A stretch of 64,000 bases of DNA from Roseivivax lentus (GCF_900156805.1 NZ_FTOQ01000012.1:55754-119753); one strand, 5' to 3'. Positions 9,401-17,375 are shown, counted from the stretch's first letter. Notes: a model not told the origin generated them from the sequence alone. Made by a program: numbers and translations.

Positions 9401-10204
9401 GGCTTCGACATGGCGACCGGTACGGGCTACGCGCTTGTCCGGATCGAGCTGCCCTATGCCTGCATCGCCGGCAACGAGGATCAGGTGATGCATGAAGGGA
9501 CCTGGCGGCTTTCGATGCGCAATACCGGCGCAACGGACGACGTCGCCAAGGTCGTGGTCCTTTCGGACAGCGGCGTCACGCTGCGCAGCGACAGCAAGGC
9601 GGGCGGCGGTAAGGCGCTTCTGACCGCCCGGCTTGTGGAGGGGGGCGAGCTTCTGCGCAAGGGCGTGCGCATCTTCGCCAATATCCGCCCGAACAGGCCC
9701 TCGTCGGGCGACAGCGAAAAGCTGGACGCGATCACCGACGGGCGCTTCGACCCGGACCGGCCGGTGCGCGGAAGGGATCGCATCACCGGCGGCGGCCTGC
9801 TCGCCTCACCCACGATCACCGTGCAGCCGGGCCGTCTGCGCGGGACCATGGACAGCGCCGATCCGATGGCGGACATGCCCGAGGACCAGATGCTCTCGAT
9901 CGACCCGCGGCTCAGCATCAACGAGGACGTGCTGGGCCTTCTGCGCGGGCGCGCGGCGGAGCTGCAGCTCAGCCCCGAATTGCTGGCGCAGCTGCAGGGC
10001 CGGTTCCGCATCCCGCCGCAACCCACGGGGATCGAGCTTCTGGACGACGGCACGAACGGCGACGCGCAGGCCAATGACGGCATCTTCTCGGTCATGGTCG
10101 CGGTGCCGCAGCCCGGTCTCTACCAGACCCATATTCGCGCGACCCAGGCCCGCCCCGAAGGCCTGATGACCCGCGAGGCGCTGGGGTCCTTCGTCTCGAA
10201 TTGA
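6497..10204 (+). CDS. Secreted subtilisin-like (S8) protease fused to a von Willebrand A domain
   Basis: A 1235-residue exported protein. Residues 1-25 (MTYLSHPRFAALLCCLTLIP then AHALA) are a Sec signal peptide. A GGAGAA-type ribosome site precedes the ATG. After a roughly 230-residue propeptide-like region comes a subtilase domain with Asp266 (VWEANDVV), His292 (DGHALHVTGTIG), an oxyanion Asn in KSAGNDRND and Ser498 (GTSMSTPAVTG). A beta-rich P-domain-like stretch follows. A VWA domain begins near residue 715 with an intact MIDAS motif DKSGSM (Asp721) and the later DDVVVLFSDGRH. The last 300 residues are beta-rich, ending with a DDGTNGDAQANDGIFS calcium-type loop. It probably acts outside the cell or in the periplasm on proteins bound through the metal-dependent VWA face. 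It is monocistronic, with a terminator directly after it. Confidence 0.9.
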   Translation: MTYLSHPRFAALLCCLTLIPAHALAQDSFADLREPPRNLAELFQQVEDTETLDLDEAVARRIETRAEFGGEARAHVLVRLAEPLTGILRDRLAEQGLEIIDRFDADIWIARTDRAGADLLDQSEDISAAAIIPAAAKVSPLISLETPFDWQRRDGSEELGYSILFHKGVTADEAVGTLSDVAELEIDRVDPLGFSYVRSLTVPLTADELLSVANLDIVQFIEPEAAPVIDNNRNNTQPLSNVDDVQVAPYNLSGAGVTVGVWEANDVVRATHVDLTPRVTVQPGQTASQDGHALHVTGTIGASGVNNPAAEGMAPAVTILSWDAASDAAEMAVAAAPGAANRIVASNHSYGIGIGWDNAGLVFGSQAAFGSYTNLSVGFDQVIAGDGVSVPATDLVVLKSAGNDRNDGPGAGPNPDDCNQGSAAFDADCLGPRASAKNPITVGAMNGGALIANFSSFGPTDDGRLKPDLVANGTNVLSLGDATGPQTDTGTFTTQGTSMSTPAVTGIVALLFEEIADQGLPLPSAAAIKAILIQTARDVAGTGQAQVGPDFATGWGIADAQAAVDLLRRPGGPGFAEGTLTATGAGGAWEFPFVVPAGEPEMHVTLAWMDLPGTPTGAGPELVNDLDLRLIPPGGGAAVNPWTLNPANPIQAAVRNGGDDALNPVEQVSVLNPAAGTWLARVTAKPGSLALGAQRFAIAGPITPDTGPIAGPKANIMMVLDKSGSMILPSATTGLTKMAAMQNAARAFVDYMSLVGGHNLGVTAFDSAVASTVPVVGLQSLDATSAGNARTAIGNLSAGGFTNIIDGVDDAVGQLAGPNATNSDDVVVLFSDGRHNRPTGSDVTAIDTLMADPTRFFSIGYGTDVDSTVLPGVAANHDGVHLEEQGLQAGQLAKLFMVVGGLAADETIIVDPDYPMPPGGRADQNILATKADRAITFATFWNEPQARKIALQLFGPAKDCRVPMDQHEGFDMATGTGYALVRIELPYACIAGNEDQVMHEGTWRLSMRNTGATDDVAKVVVLSDSGVTLRSDSKAGGGKALLTARLVEGGELLRKGVRIFANIRPNRPSSGDSEKLDAITDGRFDPDRPVRGRDRITGGGLLASPTITVQPGRLRGTMDSADPMADMPEDQMLSIDPRLSINEDVLGLLRGRAAELQLSPELLAQLQGRFRIPPQPTGIELLDDGTNGDAQANDGIFSVMVAVPQPGLYQTHIRATQARPEGLMTREALGSFVSN

Positions 10205-10220
10205 GACGCGCCCCGGCGCG

Positions 10221-10257
10221 AACGCCTTCCGGTTTCGGCCGGGAGGCGTTTTCTTTT
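10221..10257 (+). terminator. Rho-independent terminator of the S8-VWA gene
   Basis: Left arm AACGCCTTCCGG (10221-10232) and right arm CCGGGAGGCGTT (10239-10250) pair over twelve positions with one G-T pair. The loop has six bases and TTCTTTT follows. It begins 17 bases after the stop codon. Confidence 0.88.
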
Positions 10258-10484
10258 GCGGGAAGAGGTTGGGATTTGAGGCGCCTTTGCGTGAGGCGAT
10301 TTTTCCGGCCCGGAGCCGTGAGGCCGCGACCACAGGGGCACTTCGGGTCCGATGTGCCTTGGCGGATCTTCGGCGGGCCGATTTGACTTCACAGGATCAG
10401 TGCTCTCGGCCTGAGCAGTCCCCGCGGCTTCACGCAAAGCGACCGCTCACCGCGCGGAAGTCTGCGGCAAGGCCTCGGGCCACC

Positions 10485-10877
10485 TCATCCGAACCGCGTC
10501 AGCAGCGCCAGAACATCGGAGCGGTGCAGCACACCGGCGACCCGCGTCTGATCGAGGACGGGAAAGACGCGGTGGGGATGGGTCGCGAACTTCTCTGCCA
10601 CGCGGATGACCTCGTCCTCGATGTCCACGCAGATCACCTCGGTCGACATGTGGTCGGCAACTTGGCCGGTCCATTCGCGGTGGTAACTGGCATGCAGGGC
10701 CGGGCGGAAGCAGTCCTTCTGGGTCAGGATGCCGACGAGGCGTCCGTCATCCGCCAGAACCGGCGCCGCGGCGGCCTTGGCATCGACCAGCACCGCGACG
10801 GCCCGCCGGATCGGAGTGTCCGGCGTCAGGGTCGGAATGTCGGTGCGCATGATGGCGCCGATGCGGTATTCGGTCAT
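10485..10877 (-). CDS. CBS-domain protein at the end of the nqr operon
   Basis: A 130-residue soluble protein made of two CBS motifs: IGAIMRTDIPTLTPDTPI..PVLADDGRLVGILTQKD, then VADHMSTEVICVDIEDEVI..VFPVLDQTRVAGVLHRSD. CBS pairs bind adenine nucleotides and sense energy state. I use the internal ATG at 10877 (MTEYRIG), which overlaps the nqrM stop by four bases, rather than the ATG at 10916 that would add 13 Arg/Gly-rich residues inside nqrM. Its coupling to the NQR set suggests a regulatory role for the pump, but no target can be read from sequence. Confidence 0.85.
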   Translation of the reverse strand: MTEYRIGAIMRTDIPTLTPDTPIRRAVAVLVDAKAAAAPVLADDGRLVGILTQKDCFRPALHASYHREWTGQVADHMSTEVICVDIEDEVIRVAEKFATHPHRVFPVLDQTRVAGVLHRSDVLALLTRFG

Positions 10878-11050
10878 CGCGCGCCCCCGGTTTCCGCGCG
10901 TTTGCGCAGGGGACAATCCGCGCAGCGCCCGATGGCGAGCCGGTCGGCGGCGCCGCAGCTCGACCGGGCCGGGCCGCGCCCGAGGAAAAGCCCGAGGCCG
11001 AGGCCCCCCGCCGCCAGCGTCACCACCCCTATGGCGAAGAGGATCTCCAT
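10874..11050 (-). CDS. nqrM: NqrM, NQR maturation protein (58 residues)
   Basis: A short gene of 58 codons plus stop. The product starts MEILFAIGVVTLAAGGLG, a single membrane helix, followed by LFLGRGP and a cysteine-rich tail SSCGAADRLAIGRCADCPL (Cys32, Cys43, Cys46). This is the layout of NqrM (DUF539), a membrane protein needed to assemble the Fe site shared by NqrD and NqrE. Its place after apbE in an nqr operon supports the call, and the stop overlaps the CBS gene start (ATGA). At 58 residues it is shorter than the characterised forms but has the same helix-then-cysteines plan. Confidence 0.85.
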   Translation of the reverse strand: MEILFAIGVVTLAAGGLGLGLFLGRGPARSSCGAADRLAIGRCADCPLRKRAETGGAR

Positions 11051-11066
11051 CAGCGGGCGCTCCGGC

Positions 11067-12044
11067 TCATAACAACAGCTCCGGCATGTGGCCGGTGGTC
11101 ACGCGGCCTGGACCGCCGGACTCCTCGAACAGGAACAGGGCCGCGATGCCCCGGGACGCGGCAAGTTCGGGGCCTGCCACATCGCCTGCGGCAAAGAGCG
11201 CCGTCGCCCATCCATCGGCCGACATCGCATCCTCGGCGGCCACGGTCACCGACCGCAGGGCGCCATCGACGGGGCTTTGCGTTTTCGGGTCAATGAGGTG
11301 GCTGTAAAGTCGGCCGTCCACGACATATCCCTGTGCGCGGGTCCCGGAGGTGGCCACCGCGTGTCCGTCCGGAACGCGCAAGCGCGCAGGGATCGGCCCG
11401 CCCGGCACAGGCGGCTCCACCGCCAGATGCCAGTCGCGCCCGTCGGGATGCCGGCCGAGGGCGATGAATTCCCCGCCGAGTTCCAGCAGAAGATCGGTGC
11501 GCCCGAGGGCGCGCGCGTGTTGGGCCACCCGATCCAGCGCCCAGCCTTTCGCGATGCCGCAAAGATCGAGCGTCAGGTCCCCCCGGGTCTTCCCGACACC
11601 GCTGGCGCCGACGGAAATGTCCCGCCAGCCGGGCACGCCACCGCCCCGGATCGGTCCGAAGCCCCATTGCGCGACCAGCGGTCCCACGGTCGGGTCGAAG
11701 GCCCCGTCGCTCAGGCGGGCAAGGCGCATCGCCGCGCGGGTGACCTCGATCAGCGCAGGATCGGCGTTCGGCTCGCCTGCCTCCGCCGCATTGAAGCGGC
11801 TGATGGCGCTTTCCGGACGCCAGGGCGAAAGCGCCGCGTCGATTTCGGCAAAGAGCGCCTCGAACAAAGGGCGAAGATCGGCGGACCGCAGAGCAGGCGC
11901 CGCGACAGCGCGCCAGGAACTGCCGAAGGCCGCGCCGGAGACGACCTCGACCGGCGGTCCCGCGAAGGCGGCGGCTGGCAGGGCCAGCGATGCGCCCAGG
12001 AGCCCCAGCGCGCCGCGTCTCGTCTGTGTAAAGGAGCGTGTCAT
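11067..12044 (-). CDS. apbE: ApbE, FAD:protein FMN transferase, Tat-exported
   Basis: A 325-residue flavin transferase that attaches FMN from FAD to a threonine in exported or membrane proteins such as NqrB, NqrC and RnfG. The start at 12044 (MTRSFTQTRRGALGLLGAS) gives a twin-arginine-like leader; the longer frame is a shadow of nqrF. Family motifs are present: FDPTVGPL, DLCGIAKGWALDRVA, LLELGGEFIALG, YSHLIDPKT and the Mg-binding DAMSADGWATAL. It follows nqrF by five bases. The obvious client is the TGAT motif of NqrC in this operon; the NqrB here has no such site. Confidence 0.93.
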   Translation of the reverse strand: MTRSFTQTRRGALGLLGASLALPAAAFAGPPVEVVSGAAFGSSWRAVAAPALRSADLRPLFEALFAEIDAALSPWRPESAISRFNAAEAGEPNADPALIEVTRAAMRLARLSDGAFDPTVGPLVAQWGFGPIRGGGVPGWRDISVGASGVGKTRGDLTLDLCGIAKGWALDRVAQHARALGRTDLLLELGGEFIALGRHPDGRDWHLAVEPPVPGGPIPARLRVPDGHAVATSGTRAQGYVVDGRLYSHLIDPKTQSPVDGALRSVTVAAEDAMSADGWATALFAAGDVAGPELAASRGIAALFLFEESGGPGRVTTGHMPELLL

Positions 12045-12049
12045 CGGTC

Positions 12050-13273
12050 TCAGGCTCCGAAATCGTCGTAATAGATCATGTCCGGCTCGACCCCGAGCCG
12101 GTGCAGCGTGGCAAGGACCGCCGAAATCATAACGGGCGGCCCGCAGAGATAATACTCGCATTCTTCGGGCGCGGGATGATCGCGCATCTCGGCGCCGAGG
12201 ATTTCGTGCACGAAGCCGGTGGCCCCGGTCCACCGGTCGCCCGGGGCCGGATCGGACAGCGCGGGCGTCCAGCTGAAGGCCGCGTTCTCCGCCGCGAGCC
12301 GGGTGAACTCGTCGGCATAGAAAAGATCCGCGGCGGACCGCGCGCCGTAGAAATACCGGACGCGACGGTTGGTACCTCTCGCGATCTGCTGATGGATCAT
12401 TGCCCGCAGGGGCGCCATGCCGACGCCGCCGCCGACAATGACCATCTCCCGGCCCGTGGGCTGGATGTGGAACTCGCCGAACGGCCCCGAGAGCATGATC
12501 TCGTCGCCCGGCTCGATCGCGAACAACCAGGACGACACGATCCCGGGCGGGACCTCCTGTTCGCGGCCCGGCGGGGGAACGGCGAGGCGGATGTTGAAGA
12601 CCGCGTGGCCGCTATCCTCGGGGCGGTTCGCCAGCGAATAGGCGCGGGTCACGGAGGTCTCCGAAGTGACCGACATGGATTGCCAGCCCGCGATCTTCCA
12701 TGCGTCGCGGAATTCCTCCGGCAGCTCGAGCGTCTCGAAATCGAGCGTGAAGGGCGGCGCGGTGACCTGCATGAAATCGCCCGCCTCGAAGTCCGGCGAC
12801 CGGCCCTCGGGCAGCGCGACGACGATCTCGCGGATCAGCGGCGCAAGCATCCGCGTCGAGGCGACCCGGCAGGACATGCCGCCCTCTGCGGTCAGAATGT
12901 CGTCGGGCACCTCAACTGCGCAATCGCCCCGCAGGCTGGTCTGGCAGGCGAGGCGCACATGCGCCCGGCGATCCCGTGGGGAAAGCACCCCGCGTTCGGT
13001 CGCCTGTGGTTCGCCGGCGCCCGCACCGGTGACGGTCACGCGGCAGAGGCCGCAGGTTCCGGACCCGCCACAGGCCGCCGGGACCATGATGCCGGCCCCG
13101 TGCAGCACGCCGAGGAGCTTGTCGCCGCGCCGGGCCACCACATGCCGCGCGCCGTTCACCGCCACGTCGAGCCCGGTCTCGGGAATGAGCGTCCGGCGCA
13201 AGAGGACTAGGCCGATCGACATCCCGACGATGAGCGCGACGATCACGAGGCTGCCGATCAGGACCTCGGTCAT
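12050..13273 (-). CDS. nqrF: NQR subunit F, NADH-oxidising flavoprotein
   Basis: A 407-residue subunit, the standard length. One N-terminal membrane helix (residues 4-25) is followed by a 2Fe-2S ferredoxin domain with Cys68, Cys74, Cys77 and Cys110 (AACGGSGTCGLC..RLACQ). An FAD-binding reductase domain follows (RAYSLANRPE) and then an NADH-binding domain with GGGVGMAPLRAMI and YYLCGPPVMI near the C-terminus. It passes electrons from NADH via FAD to the cluster. I chose ATG 13273 (MTEVLIGSLVIV), which overlaps the nqrE stop by four bases; the longer upstream reading is a shadow of nqrE. Confidence 0.96.
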   Translation of the reverse strand: MTEVLIGSLVIVALIVGMSIGLVLLRRTLIPETGLDVAVNGARHVVARRGDKLLGVLHGAGIMVPAACGGSGTCGLCRVTVTGAGAGEPQATERGVLSPRDRRAHVRLACQTSLRGDCAVEVPDDILTAEGGMSCRVASTRMLAPLIREIVVALPEGRSPDFEAGDFMQVTAPPFTLDFETLELPEEFRDAWKIAGWQSMSVTSETSVTRAYSLANRPEDSGHAVFNIRLAVPPPGREQEVPPGIVSSWLFAIEPGDEIMLSGPFGEFHIQPTGREMVIVGGGVGMAPLRAMIHQQIARGTNRRVRYFYGARSAADLFYADEFTRLAAENAAFSWTPALSDPAPGDRWTGATGFVHEILGAEMRDHPAPEECEYYLCGPPVMISAVLATLHRLGVEPDMIYYDDFGA

Positions 13274-13884
13274 TGCGTCGCCGCCATCTGCGCGAACGAG
13301 GAAAATCCGAGCGACATGAGCCCGGTCAGGACGAAGGCGATCCCGAGGCCGCGCAACCCGGCCGGCATATCCGCATAGGCCAGCCGGTTGCGGATCGCGG
13401 ACAGCATGACCACGGCGATTGCGAAGCCGACACCGCTGCCGAGGCCGAAGACGGCGGATTGCGCCAGCGTGTAGCTGCGCTCCACCATGAACAGGCTGCC
13501 CGCAAGGATCGCGCATTGAACGGTCAGAAGGGGCAGGAAGACGCCGAAGGCCGCGTGCACCGCCGGCAGGAAGCGGTCGAGCAGCATCTCGAGAAGCTGC
13601 ACCGCCGCGGCGATCACGCCGATGAAGGCGATCAGCGACAGGTAGGAGAGGTCGAGCTCCGGCAGACCGAGCCAGGCCCATGCGCCAGGCGCCAGAAGCG
13701 TCTGGTAGATGATCTGGTTGAGCGGGACCGTCACGCCCAGAACGCAGGTCATCGCAACGCCCAAACCCAGCGCGGCTTCGGGCCGGCGCGACAGCGCGAG
13801 GAACGTGCAGAGCCCCAGAAACAGGATCAGCGGCATGTTGTCGACGAAGGCCGCGTTGAGGAAAAGCGCCCAGAGATCGGTCAT
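13270..13884 (-). CDS. nqrE: NQR subunit E
   Basis: A 204-residue integral membrane subunit, close to the family length, starting MTDLWALFLNAAFVDNMPL. It has six predicted helices. The cysteines that help hold the intramembrane Fe site with NqrD are present: Cys26 (LFLGLCTFLA) and Cys124 (LLTVQCAILAG). It overlaps nqrD upstream and nqrF downstream by four bases each. Nothing looks degenerate. Confidence 0.95.
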   Translation of the reverse strand: MTDLWALFLNAAFVDNMPLILFLGLCTFLALSRRPEAALGLGVAMTCVLGVTVPLNQIIYQTLLAPGAWAWLGLPELDLSYLSLIAFIGVIAAAVQLLEMLLDRFLPAVHAAFGVFLPLLTVQCAILAGSLFMVERSYTLAQSAVFGLGSGVGFAIAVVMLSAIRNRLAYADMPAGLRGLGIAFVLTGLMSLGFSSFAQMAATQ

Positions 13885-14546
13885 TCCGCGGGCTCCGCGC
13901 GGGCGGGCGGGGTGTGTTCCGGCGCTTCCACCTGTTCGGGGCGCAGGCTGCGCAGGGCCCAGACCAGAAGCCCGAGCAGGAAGAAGGCCGAGGGCGCCAG
14001 AAGCATCAGGCTGAGCGGCGTGAACCACCCGCCCTCATCGGCCAGCGGCAGGACGGGCACACCGAAAAGCGCACCGTTTCCGAAGAATTCGCGGATCCCG
14101 CCCAGCAGGATCAGGATGACGGAATACCCGAAGCCATTGCCGAAGGCGTCGACCATCGCCGGCAGGGGCCTGTGGTGGCGCGCATAGGCTTCCGTGCGGC
14201 CGAGCACCAGGCAATTCGTGGTGATGAGCCCAACATAGACCGACAGGGCGCGGCTGATTTCGGCGAAATAGGCCTGCAGGACCTGGTCGATCACGATCAC
14301 CAGCGAGGCCACGATGACGATCTGGACGATGAGCCGGATCGTGTCCGGGATATGCCGCCGGATCACGCTGACGATGCCCGCGGCCAGCGTCAGAACGATC
14401 GTCAGGGCGACGGACATCGTCAGCGCGGTGGCCAGCGAGGTCGTGACCGCCAGCGCGGAGCAAATCCCGAGGATCTGCAGCGTCACGGGGTTCTGCCGGA
14501 TGAGCGGCCCGGTCAGGATGTCCCAATAATCCGTCTTCGCGGCCAT
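13881..14546 (-). CDS. nqrD: NQR subunit D
   Basis: A 221-residue membrane subunit starting MAAKTDYWDILTGPLIRQNP, the usual NqrD opening. Cys29 (LQILGICSALAVTT) and Cys112 (GLITTNCLVLGR) match the positions that coordinate iron at the NqrD-NqrE interface. About six helices are visible. The C-terminal tail (last 20 residues) is hydrophilic and Pro/Glu-rich. It is three bases downstream of nqrC. Confidence 0.95.
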   Translation of the reverse strand: MAAKTDYWDILTGPLIRQNPVTLQILGICSALAVTTSLATALTMSVALTIVLTLAAGIVSVIRRHIPDTIRLIVQIVIVASLVIVIDQVLQAYFAEISRALSVYVGLITTNCLVLGRTEAYARHHRPLPAMVDAFGNGFGYSVILILLGGIREFFGNGALFGVPVLPLADEGGWFTPLSLMLLAPSAFFLLGLLVWALRSLRPEQVEAPEHTPPARAEPAE

Positions 14547-14549
14547 GGC

Positions 14550-15344
14550 TCAGAACTCCCCGCGCTCGATGGCCTCGAGAAAGGGCGCATAGCCGTCCGG
14601 ACCCAGCCAGAAGCGCACCATCTGGGTGATCCCGCGCCCGGTGCGCGTCGCCCCGGTGATGCCGTCGACTTCGTAGGCGCCCGAGCCTTGCCCGCGCGCC
14701 ACGCGAAACCGCAGATCGCCGCTGCCATCGCGCAGCTCCGTGCCCGGGAATTCGGCCTGCCAGGCGCTTTCGGATATGCGTCCGCCAAGGCCCGGCGTTT
14801 CGCTGTGATGGATGACGGCCAGACCGGCAATCGTGTTCAGATCGCCGTGGAGTGCGAGGATCGCCTCGATCCGCCCGCCATAGCCCTGGCCGATCAGCGG
14901 CAGCAGGACGAGGGAGATCGCCTCGCCGTCGCGCAGCAGGAAGACCTGCATGTAATCGGGGCGTTGCCCGAGGCCTGCGATATCCTGTTCGGCGTCGAGC
15001 ACGGTCCAGTTCAGCGGGTCCGAGAGGGCGGCATCGAGACTGTCGCTGGTGATCCCCTCGGCGGCCCGTCCTGCGTCGAGATCCAGCACCAGCGTCGACA
15101 GCGCGCCCTCGGCCTGTTCCAGCGTGTGGGCGATGCCGGGGATGCCCTGCAGCAAGGCCTCGATCCGGGCCTGCTCTTCCGCGGCCCGGTTCGCGGACTG
15201 GATCGGTCGCAGATACACGGTGGCCCCGCTGACCAGCGCCGCGCAGATCGCGGAGACGAGAAAGGCCACGATCAGCGTCTTGGCCCGGCTGTCATTGGGC
15301 AGCGCCAAGAGGCGCAGCCACGGATTCCAGTCACGTCCTGCCAT
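14550..15344 (-). CDS. nqrC: NQR subunit C, covalent-FMN subunit
   Basis: A 264-residue subunit with one N-terminal membrane helix (about residues 23-46) and a periplasmic FMN-binding domain. The flavinylation motif is DGITGATRT at residues 227-235, with Thr233 the expected FMN attachment site used by ApbE. ISESAWQAEFPG and the HHSETPGLGGRI segment (around 180-190) are typical of NqrC/RnfG. The start at 15344 (MAGRDWNPW) lies 14 bases inside nqrB; the earlier in-frame start would add an Arg/Pro/Ser-rich shadow of nqrB. Confidence 0.93.
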   Translation of the reverse strand: MAGRDWNPWLRLLALPNDSRAKTLIVAFLVSAICAALVSGATVYLRPIQSANRAAEEQARIEALLQGIPGIAHTLEQAEGALSTLVLDLDAGRAAEGITSDSLDAALSDPLNWTVLDAEQDIAGLGQRPDYMQVFLLRDGEAISLVLLPLIGQGYGGRIEAILALHGDLNTIAGLAVIHHSETPGLGGRISESAWQAEFPGTELRDGSGDLRFRVARGQGSGAYEVDGITGATRTGRGITQMVRFWLGPDGYAPFLEAIERGEF

Positions 15345-16110
15345 GACGCCTCCTGCGTTTGGCGACCCAGAGCGCGATCGCCGCCTCGTCGAGAAGCGGT
15401 GCGGCGAGGGAGGTGAGAAGCGCCGCGGCGATGCCGGCCTGGACGGGCGCGGCACCGGTCCAGCCGTTGGCGAAGAGGATCACCAGCGCCGCGAAAAGCC
15501 CGCCGCCCAGCCAGCGCCCCAGCGTCGTGCCGGGACTGGTGACCGGATCGGCGACCAGCAGGATCAGGACGAGGCCCGCCGCGTATAGATCCGCCGTGGC
15601 CAAAAGGCCCGCAGCCGCGCCGCCCGCGGCGACAATCGCGGCGCCGAGGATCAGGGCAGGGGGCATGACGCCCAAAGCGATGCCGATGGTCCCCGCGGCA
15701 ATCGCGGCCCAGGCCACCGGATCGTCGAAAACCGGCCAGGCGAAGGCGGGAAACCCGAAGCCCAGAAAGGACAGGGCGACGGACGCGGGATGCACCACGT
15801 TGCGGCCCCAACCGCCGAAGACGAGCTCTCCCATCACCACGCCGAAGCTCACGCCGAGCGCGAGACGCAAGGCCCCCAGATCCTCCGGTGCCAGGATCGC
15901 GATGGCGAGCGCCGTCGTGATCGCCGCAAGCGACGGTGGTTGCGCACGGATGAGCATGAAGACCAGATGCCAGATCGCGATCACCAGAAAGGCGGTGAGC
16001 AGGCGGATGGCGCCCTGCGCGTCTCCGAACCACGCCCAGAAGATCGCGATGGGCAGATGCGCCGCGATAAGCAACGCGGCCACGGTTTCGCGATCCCACA
16101 TGCCCCGCAT
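15331..16110 (-). CDS. nqrB: NQR subunit B, short form without flavinylation motif
   Basis: A 259-residue polytopic protein, far shorter than the roughly 410 residues usual for NqrB. It starts MRGMWDRETVAALLIAAHLP at 16110, sharing one base with the nqrA stop; the 112 codons upstream in frame are an Arg-rich shadow of nqrA. Family landmarks are LGVSFGVVMGELVFGGWGRN, then VHPASVALSFLGFGFP, and late VADPVTSPGTTLGRW, matching the NqrB segments LGITFGVV..FGGTGRN..NPALAG and TDPVSASFT. Missing are the N-terminal ~130 residues and the loop carrying DGxSGAT, the covalent FMN site. Redox role without that flavin is uncertain. Confidence 0.85.
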   Translation of the reverse strand: MRGMWDRETVAALLIAAHLPIAIFWAWFGDAQGAIRLLTAFLVIAIWHLVFMLIRAQPPSLAAITTALAIAILAPEDLGALRLALGVSFGVVMGELVFGGWGRNVVHPASVALSFLGFGFPAFAWPVFDDPVAWAAIAAGTIGIALGVMPPALILGAAIVAAGGAAAGLLATADLYAAGLVLILLVADPVTSPGTTLGRWLGGGLFAALVILFANGWTGAAPVQAGIAAALLTSLAAPLLDEAAIALWVAKRRRRHGRT

Positions 16111-17375
16111 CACGCTGCGAACTCCCGCTGGATCCGGTCGAGCATGCCGCGCAATTGCGCCTTGAGCGCGCCGTCCGCGCTCAGGATGTAATCCGCAAGG
16201 GCCACATCCTCTTCGAGCAGCGACAGAACGCCGAGTTTCATGGCCGTCTCGTCGTCGCCGGCTCCCAGCGCCCGGATGAATGGCATCACGGGCAGCGTGT
16301 CGCCGAAGGCCCGGCTCAGCGCGGCGGTCGGAATGGCCGGTGTGCCCGTTGCGGAGCGGGTGAGTGCCGCGCGCAGCCAATGCCTTTGAACCGGGCCGGT
16401 GTCGCGGGGCAGAACGGTCACCTGCCGGTGACGGGGCGCCAGCCATTGCGCGGTGTGACCGTCCAGCGCCGAACCGGAGATCACGCTGTGCGGTCCGGGT
16501 GCGACGAGCCGATGGGTCAATTGGCGCAGATCGGCGCCGAAATGGGTGCGGACGCTTCGCGCCTCGCGCAGCGCGGGCCCGGCAATCCGGACGAGCCGCG
16601 CCATCGGCAGGATACCAGTGCGCAGCAAGGTACCGAGGGCCGCGGTGTCTTCGGCGTGAATGTCCCAGACCGGCGTGTCGAGACCCGCGGGGCAGAGCTG
16701 GTGAAGACGGATGCCTGCGGCCCCTTGGGGATGGCGGGCGCCGCAGATCACCTTTCGAATGCGCGTCTGGTCCCGGGCGTTCTCGACGAGATCGAGGCCT
16801 TTCGATTGCAGAAGAAAGACGGGACCGTCGGTCAGGGTCGCCAGCGCGGCCATGCCCCGGGCAAGGTCGTCTTCCCGCCCCTCAAGGGCCCGGCGCGGAT
16901 CGGATGCGAGAGGCCGGGTATCCGCCGCCATGACCATGATCGCGGCGGGGCGTTCGTCATGGCGCGGCATCCCACCGAAAGGCCTGCGCCGGAGCCATGG
17001 CCAGAGGCCGGCGGTCTGCATCAGCCGGCGCATGCCGGATGGCGTGTCCGCCTGGCGGATGTCGTGTTCGGCGCGGGCGTCCCCCTCGCGGAAAAGCACG
17101 ATCCGGGAAAGCTTGCTGCCCGGGTCCAGCGCTATCCGCGCCACGCGCCCCGATATGGGCGCGACAAAGCAGATATCCGGCTGATGGCGCAGGCAGGCCA
17201 CGGGCTTTCCGCGCGGCACGAAGTCGCCTTCGCGCACGAGTGCCGTCACCCGAAGTTCGGAACCCGCAGGCGTCTGAACGGCCGCTTCCTCGGTCACGAC
17301 CTCGTCGATCCCGGGCATTTCGGCCGGTGACGGTATGTCCGGCATCAAGCCGGTTCCGGAAGCATGAAAAACCAT
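16110..17375 (-). CDS. nqrA: NQR subunit A, divergent
   Basis: A 421-residue cytoplasmic subunit, the first gene of the operon. I use ATG 17375 (MVFHASGTGLMPDIPSPAEM), preceded by an AGGAACG-type ribosome site; the longer frame starts in the promoter region. The N-terminal lipoyl-like barrel is recognisable (LVREGDFVPRGKPVACLRH, then FVAPISGRVARIALDPGSKL), as are GIRLHQLCPAG and the later VISGSALDGH. Several segments are diverged from Vibrio-type NqrA. It contributes to the quinone/NqrB side of the pump. Confidence 0.87.
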   Translation of the reverse strand: MVFHASGTGLMPDIPSPAEMPGIDEVVTEEAAVQTPAGSELRVTALVREGDFVPRGKPVACLRHQPDICFVAPISGRVARIALDPGSKLSRIVLFREGDARAEHDIRQADTPSGMRRLMQTAGLWPWLRRRPFGGMPRHDERPAAIMVMAADTRPLASDPRRALEGREDDLARGMAALATLTDGPVFLLQSKGLDLVENARDQTRIRKVICGARHPQGAAGIRLHQLCPAGLDTPVWDIHAEDTAALGTLLRTGILPMARLVRIAGPALREARSVRTHFGADLRQLTHRLVAPGPHSVISGSALDGHTAQWLAPRHRQVTVLPRDTGPVQRHWLRAALTRSATGTPAIPTAALSRAFGDTLPVMPFIRALGAGDDETAMKLGVLSLLEEDVALADYILSADGALKAQLRGMLDRIQREFAA

